A stretch of DNA of 64,000 bases from Phaseolus vulgaris. Its lineage: Eukaryota; Streptophyta; Magnoliopsida; Fabales; Fabaceae. Below the pieces are notes generated by a model. The model searched no databases, had not been told where the DNA came from, and saw nothing but the letters and a program-made list of their open reading frames with translations. Made by a program: the position numbers and the translations under genes. The first letter of the stretch is position 1, and every line of letters begins with the position of its first letter. Location of the stretch: assembly GCF_000499845.2 (NCBI RefSeq), contig NC_023750.2, forward strand, positions 244,824 through 308,823. The letters are read 5' to 3'. Shown piece after piece: positions 44,580 through 56,400 of the stretch.

Positions 44580-47500
44580 CAAGAATAAATTAAAAATATT
44601 AAACAAGAAATTCAATTATTAAAAGAAAATGATATCTCACTAGAATATAGATACCACAATAGACAATAAACTAATTCAAAACAAAATTATATAGAAGAAA
44701 ACAATACAAAAACTTGTATTAGTATGATAAGTCTAATTACCACTCATAAATGGCATACTGAAATAACCTTAATAATCAAAGAAAAACCGTTTTAAATAAT
44801 AGTCTTAATATATCCTGGAGCAGATATTGCTTGTATTCAAGAAGGAATAATACCTACTCAATATTATGAAAAAACTGTAGAAAAAGCAACTAGTGCTAAT
44901 GGGACAAAAATGAATATTCAATATAAATTATCTAATGCTAAAATATTTAAGAATACAATATGCTATAATACTTCATTTATATTAATAAAAAATATGAATA
45001 TAATAATGATTATAGGAACTCCCTTTTTAACATTATTATATCCTTTTAAGGTAAAAAAAAAAGTTAATAACTCAAAAGTTCTAAATTTGAGAAAGGAGCA
45101 CCAAGATTAATAATTAATTATAAACCATTAAATAAAGTATTAAAAGGGATTAGGTATCCATAACCTAATAAAAATGATTTAATAAAAAGAATACATGATG
45201 CTACAATATTCTCAAAATTTGATATAATATGAGGATATTATCAAATCTCTGTAGAAGAAAAAGATAAATATAAAATTGTTTTCGTAGTACCTTTTGGACA
45301 TTATGAATGGAATGTAATGCCTTAATGATTAAAAGAATGCTCCTAATGAATTTCAAAATATTATGAATGGTATATTTTATCCTCATATGAGATTTTCTAT
45401 AGTATATTTAGATGATATTTTAATATTTTCGAAAAATATCAATGAACATAAATAACATTTAGAATAATTTGTAAAAATAATTAATGAGAATGGTTAGTAG
45501 TTTCAGAGAAGAAAATAAAAATATTTTAAACAAAGATTAGAGTTTTAGGATATGAAATATATCAAGGAACAATCACACACATGCAAAGATCATTAAAGTT
45601 TACAAATAAATTTCCAAAAGAAATAAAAAAAAACAATAGTTGAAAAGAATTTTAGTTGGAATAACGTATATCTTCTTAAACTTACTTGAAATTTCGCTTA
45701 TAGTAATAAGACTTATTCTCTTCTCTTGAAAGTCAGAGTTCTTAAATCAAAGTGCAAGCTTAAAATGGCTTATAGATCCTCCTCTATTTGGCCTGGGATT
45801 AAATAGTTGTATGACGTTATTCCTTAACATACTTCTTGGGTTGTTGGTAAATGTACTTTTATTAATTTTTGAAATGATAAATGATGTTCTACTACTTCTT
45901 TATCAAACATTGCAGGGGTACCTGATGGTTCTAACATCCCGACTATAGTTTCCCAATTCTGGATTGATAATGATTGGGATATTCCCTTGCCTTTACAGCA
46001 AATGACTCATTTTTTTTAATATATCATGATTAGGCAGGAACAAGATATTCCTAATTGGATTCTAGACAAGTTTGGTCGTGTCACTCTCAAATTGGCTAAG
46101 ACTTTTTTCTTGGAACCAGGAGTTCCATGTGGTTGGGGCAAACTCATCTGGTCTCCATAAATTCCTCCTTCCAAAACTCTAGTACTCTAGAAAGTTTTTC
46201 ATGGGTGACTTCCTACAGATCAACACATTCAGCATACAAGTTTGCATATATGTTCTATGTTTACGTTGTGTGAAAAGCAGGAAGAATCTATTCAACATTT
46301 ATTTTTTGAATGTCCTAATGCTTTGCATATTTGAAGTTGGGTTCGAAATTTTTTTCTTAATTCTCATTTCTCTAATGTGGATAATCTTCTTCTTTTCATT
46401 AAGAGTGATGGTAGTCTTTCGGTTAATTTGATTAAGTTTGTTGTGGTAACCTTTTTTATTTAGATGATATTTCTATAGCTATTTCGGTCATTAAAGATCT
46501 TACTTGTCTAGTGGGAAATTCATTTAAAAGTTCAATGCACAATGATATGTTTGATTTCAATGTGCTTAAGTTTTTTTATATTCATACTCGTAGTGGTAAA
46601 GTTCTACATCCTCTTTTTGTTAGATGAGAGTTTTCTTCACTAGGTTGAGTTAAAATTAACATTGATGGTTCTGCTAGGGGTTATCTTGGTTTTGCTACTT
46701 GTGGAGGTATTTTTCGTGGGAGTATGAAGAAGTTTATTGGTGGTTTCTCTGCTTTCCTTGATGTTCAGACTGCTTTGGTTGTTGAGTTTTATGAAGTTAT
46801 ACATGCTATTGAAGAAGTTCAAAAGATGGATTTTACTAATTTATGGCTTGAATGTGATTCTGTCTTGGTTTGTGTTGCATTTACTTCTATAACTAAAGTT
46901 CTTTGGATGTTTCGTAATAGGTGGAACACTTGTCTTAATTACTGTGGGAAAATCAGATTTAGGGTTTCTCACATTTTTCGTGAAGGGAGTGTTTGTGCTG
47001 ATAAACTTGCTAACTTAGGATTTGTTCCCAGAGAACAATTTCATTGGTATAATAAGCTTCCATATAGTCTTTTTATTAGAGTTCTTTATGAATAGGTACA
47101 GGTTACCTATGTATCAGTCTTGTTAATATATGAGTTTTGGTCTAGTCCCCCATATTTACTTGTATTTCCTTTCTTTTTTTCCTTTAATAATACTTTTTTC
47201 ATGTTGTGACAGATGATTGTTGTTACTTGAGGTGTCAACTTAGTTGAGATGTCAAGTTTCATAGTGATGCCTAACATGAGAGTTTTTATAAAAAAATTAT
47301 ATAGCAAATTTTATTCCCAATATTAGAATAACTTGAGCTCCTTTATATTCAAGATTAAGAAATAAGCCTCCATCCTGGAATGATGATATGACCAAAGGCA
47401 TAAAATAAATAGTTAAAAAATTATACCTGGTCCCAAAACTTTTCTTATTGTAGAAATTGATGTCTGTGACTTAGGATATGTGGGAATTTTAAAACAAAAA

Positions 47501-49060
47501 CTTTTAGAAAAATCAAAAAAGGAAGTAGTCAGATATCATTAAGGTATATGACATTCTTCCCAACAAAAGTATTCTACTATTAAAAAAGAAATACTTTCAA
47601 TAGTTTTATGTTTACAAAAATTTCAATATGATTTATTTAACAAAAAATTTCTAATTCGTATTGATTGCAAAGCAACTCCAAGTATTTTGACTAAAAATGC
47701 TCAAAATTTGGTTTCTAAACATATTTTTACAAGATGGCAAGTTTTATTATCCTATTTTGATTTTGAAATAGAACATATTAAAGGAAAATAGAACTTTTTA
47801 CCTGATTCTTTAATAAGAGAATTTTTACAAACTTCAAATGAGTGTCAAACCAATCAGAAAAGATGATTATGGTCCCCTAGTAGATCAAATAAAGCATCTA
47901 GTTTAATAAATAAAACTCAATATGGTTCCCCATTGTGATAGAACAAAGTCTCTTCATCAATATCATTAAGATCATCCTCTTCATTATCTTTAAGGCCATC
48001 AACACCCACAAAACCAACCTTACTCCGACACAAATCATAAAACCCTTACTCAAACATCAAACTCATTAATATCCTCAAATACATTTACTCCACTACACTA
48101 CCAAAGTATATTAATAAACCCAAAAGATTTTACCAGTAAAACTCTTATTCCAATAGATTTTTCGAGAGCAGGTTTTCCAAAACCATCCCTCCTATGAATA
48201 TTTAGAGAAACTAGAGAATATGCCAATACTAATATTAGAAAAGGCATGGATAGCTCCAAACTCAAGACACATAGCTGAAAACCTATTTTCCCAATATTTC
48301 CATTACTTGCCAATAAACATATACAAGACCAGAACTTCCTATGAATTCATATTGGTTAATACAAAATCCATATAAGTATCTCATAATAGAGATGATGAAA
48401 GAAATATCCAATTTTTCAAGATACAAATTCTACAAGTTCTAACCCCTCAAGAGTGGAACCAACCCTTCCATGATAAGAAATAATTTTCACGAGTGTTTGA
48501 TCCTCAACAATATAGTTATTATGATTACATGGATGCATGGACCAACATATTATTTGTTAAACTAGAAAAGAAATCGTTGTTTATTTGGTTCAAAAAAGGA
48601 ATATCTTTGAAATTTTCAAGATGGTTTATAAAATGGTTTGTTGACTTTGGACCATTACCTTCAATATTTCTCACAAAAATAAATGAAGTATATTCATATT
48701 TTCGAAAAAAATATATATTTGTACCAGGTTATAAGCTTATGTTTTTTATAGCCTTTAAGCTATTACCTGGATATTAACTTGGGATTATACTTTAGCGCAA
48801 CCATATGAAGGAGTATAAATTTAAATGTTGTCAAGAAAGAAATATAAAGATCAAATGGTGGAAAAAGTTTAACAAAATTTAGTATGAGAACCAAAGACAA
48901 CATTGCTCTTAAACAAGATGTATTATTCTTGGCAGAAAACAACAACTCATGAGCCTTAACATCAACAACATCAAAAGATGAACTTGAAAGAGCCCATCAA
49001 AAGACTCAGAAAAAGCAAGTATTGATGATGGGCCATCACAGACCTTAATTTATGTAATGA
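44580..49060 (+). mobile_element. Decayed endogenous pararetrovirus, split by a LINE
   Basis: A degraded Caulimoviridae-like copy on the plus strand. A protease-like region with a PGAD core lies near 44,815-45,060. A reverse transcriptase region runs about 45,110-45,480 with a YLDD catalytic word at 45,405-45,416. The sequence is then interrupted by a LINE (about 45,650-47,290) and resumes with an RNase H-like region (about 47,440-47,860). A further open frame (48,493-48,777) may belong to a downstream viral gene. Every region carries stops and frame changes, so nothing functional is left. A Ty3-type retroelement is the alternative, but the reverse transcriptase and downstream layout favour a pararetrovirus. 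Ends are approximate. Confidence 0.65.
45650..47290 (+). mobile_element. LINE with RNase H tail inside the pararetrovirus
   Basis: A 5'-truncated plant LINE. It starts with ORF2 linker sequence containing a YDVIP word, then a zinc-binding region with a SIQHLFFECPN word. An RNase H-like domain follows (46,640-47,095, MKKFIGGFSAFLDVQTALVV then LWLECDSVLV and GSVCADKLANLGF). Several stops precede the RNase H part. There is no clear A tail; a short A run near 47,289 may be its end. It interrupts the surrounding pararetrovirus-like reading, so it arrived later. Confidence 0.7.
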
Positions 49061-49211
49061 AAATATGTATTATTAAGGAATCTGTCAACAGTAATCCGTC
49101 ATAAGCTTGTTTTCTATCAAGAAAAAGAAAAAAATAATTAAAAAATACTGATTAAAGCATATGGTAATAGTAGAAAAGACAATGTTATTGAATAATTATT
49201 TTATTTAGAAT
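49061..49211. other. Short AT-rich spacer
   Basis: AT-rich sequence between the pararetrovirus remnant and the tandem duplication. No feature was recognised. Confidence 0.35.
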
Positions 49212-49934
49212 AATTTATCTTTTAAAAAATAAATACAATATAATTTTTTATTATATATATATAGATATTTTACATTATATTATTTTAATATTTTTAATTA
49301 ATTACTTAAGAAAATAATAACACTACAAAAGTTATAAAATTATATTATTGTAATGTATAATGAAATATAAATATCAGTAAAATGTTTAATTCAAAAAATA
49401 TATATTAACACAATTTTAGAAAGGAGAAATACATTAATTTTCTAAAAGCTCAAACTTATTGTATAAATTTTTATTATGATTACAAAAATAAGAAACAAAT
49501 CTGTTGCACAAGTAAGGAGAAACATCTGTTAAAAGAAATTGAAACATACTGGGCATATAAATTTTTATTATTAATTTATCTTTTAAAAAATAAATACAAT
49601 ATAATTTTTTATTATATATATATAGATATTTTACATTATATTATTTTAATATTTTTAATTAATTACTTAAGAAAATAATAACACTACAAAAGTTATAAAA
49701 TTATATTATTGTAATGTATAATGAAATATAAATATCAGTAAAATGTTTAATTCAAAAAATATATATTAACACAATTTTAGAAAGGAGAAATACATTAATT
49801 TTCTAAAAGCTCAAACTTATTGTATAAATTTTTATTATGATTACAAAAATAAGAAACAAATCTGTTGCACAAGTAAGGAGAAACATCTGTTAAAAGAAAT
49901 TGAAACATACTGGGCATATAAATTTTTATTATTA
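49212..49934. repeat. Perfect 361-bp tandem duplication
   Basis: The block starting aatttatcttttaaaaaat is repeated at an offset of exactly 361 bp (for example atagatattt at 49,261 and 49,622), with no difference noticed by eye across both copies. The end of each unit (gaaaggagaaatacattaat to aaacatctgtt) is related to a stretch near 55,080-55,190 inside an ESP4-like intron, so the duplicated unit includes part of a dispersed element. Confidence 0.9.
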
Positions 49935-50418
49935 ATTTATATAATTCATAATTATATAATATATAGATTCGTGTCCTACATTTTCTAGATTACATGTATC
50001 TCAATATCCATGTGTGTATGAGCCTCTGTGTGTTACGTAACATTGAAGACATGTATTTTCTCTAATAATATATTACATAACTTTTTTAATTTATTTCATT
50101 TTTTAAACTATGCTTAAATACAATTGTTTTTTTATATGAGATATATAACGAATTATCTTTATAATTATTTAATTTAATTTCAGTTTTTTAATTCTATATT
50201 AGTAGGGATATCTTATTATAGTTTTGTAATAATTAAATTAATATCAAGAAAATTCATCCATTCCTTGCAGCACCATTTTCAAACACCCCTTCTCCCTCTT
50301 CTTCGACCCAAACCCTAGAACAAACAAACGACACTGATCCCTTCGCCCTCTAGATTTCCATGCAAATTCTCCCAAACTAGCCTCTTCTCGCTCCTTCTCC
50401 TCCTCTTCTCTCGGAGCC
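49935..50418. other. Element tail and ESP4-like promoter
   Basis: Bases 49,935-50,045 continue the dispersed element seen at 55,240-55,330 (ataatatatagattcgtgtc against ataatatatagatccgtgtt). After about 50,240 the GC rises into a C- and T-rich leader of the ESP4-like gene. No TATA box was seen. Confidence 0.45.
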
Positions 50419-53400
50419 ATGGTCGGAAAAACCATGTCCATGGCGGTCACTTCGCGCGAAAAGCTTGCGAGTCTCGTCAACGCTGCCAAGTTGGCCAGTG
50501 ACATCCCCTCCAAGCTCGAATCCCTGCGCCAACTGCGCCACGAACTTCCCCCCGAAGACCCCGTCCTCCTCACCGAGTTCCTACCCTCACTCTTCCTCTT
50601 CCACTCGGATCGCTTCGGTCCCGTGCGCAAATTTATCACCGAGTACATCTTTTCCCTTTCTCTCTTCGCCATTCTCCGTCTGTGTTTGGATGGGCGTTGG
50701 CCAAATTTATTTCCAACTTTGCCTAAAATTGAGTGTAGAGGAAATGAGGTTTTTTTTATCTCAATGCCAAGTTTTCTGCAAAGCATAGGCTAAAATTTTC
50801 AACCTCATGTAAATGCTACTGGTTGTCACTTCGTCTAACGGATGTTCCGAGATAAAATTAATTTTATCTATAGCAATAACCAGACTTATGGTTTTGTGAA
50901 ATTGGGTTTGACTGCAGCAGCCAAAATGAATTTCATTATTTTGACCTTTAATCCAAACACACTCTAAAGCTTTTATGTTTTTTCGTTGGCGCATGGAATT
51001 GAAGTTTGAGGTGGACCTCTTTGTTTTTTTCTTCTTATTTCAGGATGTTTGGTGAGATTGGATTGAAGAACACGGAGTTCTTGTCTGACATTGTGCCTAT
51101 GCTAATTGATGTACTGGATGACGACACACCGGCAGTGGTTCGGCAAGCTCTTCAGTGTGGAATTCAGTTGTTTCGTGGCACACTTGAGAAAATTGTGGTT
51201 CAGGTGCGTGCTTTGTTTTGAGAGGGGGATGAGTTTACGATTTTGCAACGAAATTGGTGATGAGTGTGGTTGGTGGTGGTTCACATATTGTTGTTTTTGG
51301 CTGTGTTGGTGTGGTTGCTTATTGTTGTGGATTTGGGTTGAGTGAATTTGTTCTGAAGTTTGAGCAATTGAATAGGAATTTGAGTATTTAGTTTTATTTT
51401 GATTTTCCACATGTTGGGAGACATGTTAGGTTGATTTCATTGATAGGTAATGTTGTACCTTCTGGAAGAGAATCATGGTTTTAAAAGGTCCGCAATTGAG
51501 ATATTGGTCACAACTTTAAGGTTTTTTGGCTCACTGTGATTGCATCATGACCCCAACTGTGACCATGTTTTCCTGTAATTTCCCAGTGTCAAGGATGGCA
51601 AGAAAATGCAACTGTGGCTGCAATTGTAATTTAAACCTTTGTAAAGTGACAGAAATATTGGTTAGTGAATTTGATGTTTATTTGTGTCAAGAACAGCGAA
51701 AGTGAGGGAAGGTGATATTATTAGTTAATACCCTAATAGTTTTTCTTGGGTTTATGATATGTCCGCAGGGACTGCCAACCGTCGAAATCTGGTACTAAGC
51801 TTCAAAGTTTTTGAAAGCCTTTGACTTCTATCAATGAAAGCATTATAATTAGGAGTTTAGAACATCTTATATAAAGTTATGAAGCAAGTATGCTATTCAT
51901 AATTTCCTGGTCTCTACCAAAATAGAAATCAGGAGATGAATAATAAAATGCTGGCAAATGTTTCGTAGTTACACTTTAAAAGGATTTTAACATCTGATAG
52001 TAGTTATCTCTCATCTTTTATTGTTCACTTGGTATTCATTTGAAGATATGAACATTCCCATTCTGGTTTTATTTTGTGTTAGGGTCTATACTCTAGTGAT
52101 TTAGATGGTGCACTTGAATCTGGATGGGAATGGATGCTTAAATTCAAAGACAAAGTATACTCAATAGCTTTTCAAGTAAGTAATTGCTCTCATTGAAAGT
52201 CTGAAATTTCCCTGTTTTGGTTTATGATCTGATGGTTGTCCTTCGTAACATGTTTGAAAGCATGAAAGTGGTGGTGCAAAGCTGCTGGCACTGAAGTTTG
52301 TTGAGGCAGTTATTCGTCTTTACACTCCTGATCCTAGTGGTTCCTCAGAGCCCACTTCTCGTCAAGGTATTACATTTTGAGTTTGGTTGGGAAAAAAAGA
52401 TGGTCCTGCCAAACTTTTGTTTTTCTAATCCTTAAATTATGTGCTTTTATGACTTCTCACTTTTTTTGTAGGAAAGCCTGTGGAATTTAATATATCATGG
52501 CTCAGGCGGGGTCATCCAGTACTCAATATTGGAGATTTGAAAATTGAAGCAAGCCAAAGTTTGGGTCTCTTGCTTGATCAACTCAGATTTTCATATGTGA
52601 AGTCCCTTAGTAACTCAGTTATCATTGTGCTGATTAAAAGGTAGTTGATATTTTCTTTTACACCCTTTGATTTTCTGCCTATGTGACTGCTTAAAAAGTC
52701 ACATGACTTTATATTTTATTCTTTATGAAACATGCATTATGACAATCAGATGGTCAGTATTTGCTTGCATACTCTCACAAACACACATGAATTGAGAAAA
52801 TTCTACTTGGTTAGAACTTCCTGATTACACATCTGTGATGATCAGCTGGTCAATATTGGATCAGTTCTCTTACTCAGTCACGCCTGCGCATGCGCATGCA
52901 TGTTCTGGTGAAGAGAGAGAGGACTTCTTTTAATCTAATATAAATCATCTTATTTGAATGGTTTTTGTTTGGAAGAGAACTGATGCATATTTTGAAAATC
53001 TAAGGACTGTCTAAGACTGTTAAATTAATTATTTTTATTATCTTCAATTACTACTAACTTTTAACACTGTAAATTCATTGGTCTGATTGGTACTTTCTTA
53101 GTATTGACTTTGTTATTGGTCTATTCCAGTCTTTCAGCAATTGCAAATGAAAGGCCTGCATTCTATGGCCGCATCTTGCCCGTTTTACTCAGTTTGGAAC
53201 CTTCTAGCTCTGTCATTAATGGGTTTTGTGTATCAGCTGCACATCTTGCTTTGAAGAATGCCTTTCTTACTTGCTCGAAATGTACACATCCAAGTGCTGC
53301 TCCGGTAATTCTATTAGATGAAATGTGTTTAACATACAGTGTTTACTTGTTGTGTAAAGTTTAGTTTTATTGTTTAATTTGCTTTGGGTTGATGTCAATG

Positions 53401-56400
53401 TTTATAAATTTCTAGATAGCATGTTACAAGGTATACTTTTATATTCCTAGGTGGTATAATTATAGAAATAAGGTGCAAATCCTTTATAATAAGGAATATC
53501 TAGATTATATATGTATTATTAAGAATGTTTTTATTTATTTCTATATAATATCTTTATTAACAAAGGATATAAATATTTTCTATTTATTGTATTGATTTTG
53601 TTTTCTCAATATAAATAAAGCATTTGCGTTGTCCCAGAAACATATGGTTTTAGCTCAATGTATCTCTCCTATAGTTCAACATGATATTCAAAGCCTATTT
53701 CAAAGTCATGTTGTCTCGGTAGACCCATTGTCTTCAAAGGTTTTTTTTGCCAAACCTTTCTCTTAGGTTAATGTGCACAATTTCAGTGATGTCTTTGGCA
53801 ACTTTTCTGGAGTCATCCATCTGCTTCAGTGAACATAGGGTTGGGATCATGTTGAGCCAATCTATCTAACTATACAAACACCAACACGAAGATCCATCCA
53901 CATACCTTCACACGTGTCGTTACTCTTGCAGCTTTACAATTCCAATCGTCGCATACAATGATGCATGATGGTCGACAAAACTACTCCCTATACACCTCCT
54001 TCGTGCAATTGTATTTGTGTGGTGATTGCTCCATCGAAGTTTGTTTGGTGGTTCGATCCATTTTCTCTCTTAGATTATTTAATTATTATTTTTTAATTTT
54101 TTTGAGAAAAATCTTTTAGCAATTATTCAACGTCCAAAGCAAATTCTCCCACATTTTCTAACCATATTGTTAGTATTGAGGAGATGGACAAGTGAAACTT
54201 TTCCATTTGGGCCTCTGAAATTGGGTTATAGCTAAGTGGTTTGGGATACAAATCCCATCTCATTGCAATTGTTGAATCCATTCCTACATAAGAACATGAA
54301 CAATGGATGAAGATTGATTCTCAATTATGTAGTGTTATTAAATCCACTATTCACTACTTGTTCAAATATATCTTTCGTTCCCATGAGATTTTTGCACTAG
54401 TTTAGAGTGAGACCCCTACCTTTTATACTAATGACACAATGCTTGTATGGTGTGTACCAAATCTCTTGACATTTCTTGCTCCATGACAATTTGAGGGCCT
54501 TATGTTTGCTTATCTTGGGCAACTTCTTGCTGCCTTATATGATTTTAATGAGTTTCATCATATGAAAATGTAAAGGAATTGGAGAACCACAATACCTTTT
54601 TTATGACCTTGGACTTGTATGCCTTGCCACAAGAGTATGTTTTTACCTGTCATTAGATTTTGGGATGACCAGTAAACCTCACCATGACTTTTGTATCATT
54701 TGTGCTCCTTTGCATTCCTTAGAAAATAAACATAAAGACACATTTTTCATCTGTAGGGAAAATATTGCCTTTGTATCACAATAATAATTTTGGATGCTTT
54801 CGCACAAGTAATTCTAAAAAATTGCCCAAAATGTGAACATTGTGACTGCATTGGACATACTATTGATAAGTGTTGGAAGTTGTATGGGAAACCCCCTCAT
54901 TCACTCAATATTGCCTAGACATCCATGAAGCTCGGACACGCCTCTTAAATGGTGTGTCTGTGTTGGACACATGTATCGGACATTGACATGTGTATGACAC
55001 GTATCAATGAAGTTTCGAATTAAAAAAATATTTTTTGGATCTTTGACAATTCTAGCACGGTTCCAACACAATTTTAAAAAGGACAAATACAATGATTTTC
55101 TAAAAGCTCAAACTTATTGTATAGATTTTTATTATGGTTATAGAAATAAGGAACAAATCCTTTTGAACCAGTCATGAGAAACATCTTTCTGCCACAGAAA
55201 AAACACAACCATGCTTGTTCACATAAATCTTGATTGTTAGTTTATGCAATTCATAATGATATAATATATAGATCCGTGTTCTTGTCTTACATTTTGGAGA
55301 TTATGCGTGTCAATGCGTCAGTGTTTGTGCTACATGGCTAGACATCTATTGTTTAGTAACTTGTTGCCCCTACACTAAGAACTGGTTTGCCTCGCATGAC
55401 TCCAACAACATATGAAGACGTCATCGAATGGTGAGACTTACCAAGCTACTAGCTGACTATCTTAGTGGGGCATATTGGTAATTTATCTGCTTGTCTCAAT
55501 ATTCCTGGGTCATTGTCTCTGGTGCAATTGATCATTGATCATACATTTGGTAATTGTTGTCTTTTCCCTTCATTTACTAGTACTACTATTGACAATATGC
55601 CTTTTATCTCAAATTACTTAAATTAGGCTTTTTGGGCCCATTTAAAACATTATAACTACACACCAAATTTTTTTATCTATGCCACAGCCACTACACCTTC
55701 TTTACGTTTTGTATTTTTTTGAAGTTGTTTTTTTTTATATATATATATTATATTATATTATATTTCTTTTAACTGCAATGCTTCCACAATAACCCGTTAT
55801 GTTTTTTGTTATAACTTTATAAAGGATTTTTGGGGTCTCCGATATGATCCGTTATCCGATATCGATAACACTAATATATATTACATATTTAAACCATTAT
55901 GTTGTTTTCTCTATGTGCACATGATGCATGCTATTGCTATACGCTAAATGATATAGAATGTTGTTGGCTTTCGGCCATTTCTGCAATTGATAATACTGGT
56001 GCATATGTTTAAGACATTTGGTCTTGTTAGATATTATATGTGGGATCTCCAACATGTCTGATATGGTGTTATTGTGGAAAACTGATTATTGTTTTTTGGT
56101 AGTGGAGAGATCGTTTGGCAGGGGCCTTAAAGGAAATACAGTCAGAAGGAAAGGCAGATCGGGTGTTCCACCTAATCTCAGCTAGTAATGGAAGCATGGA
56201 GAGAGAGAAGGATGATCAACCTGTTATCAAGGTAAGCACCACCTCTTCCTGAGAAGTTTATTTATTTTATTATTACTAATTATTCTTCTGTTTCTTACAT
56301 ATTTGATCTCTGAACATGTAAGTATGGTGATTGTGTATAGGCTGGATGGAATATTAGCTGTATGCGTATATATAGATAGACAAGTAAATTGATAGTTTCA

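Noticed and set aside
50244..50788. 180-codon minus-strand and 107-codon plus-strand frames at the ESP4-like first exon
   Set aside because: They overlap exon 1 of the ESP4-like gene in other frames, in its GC-rich start region.
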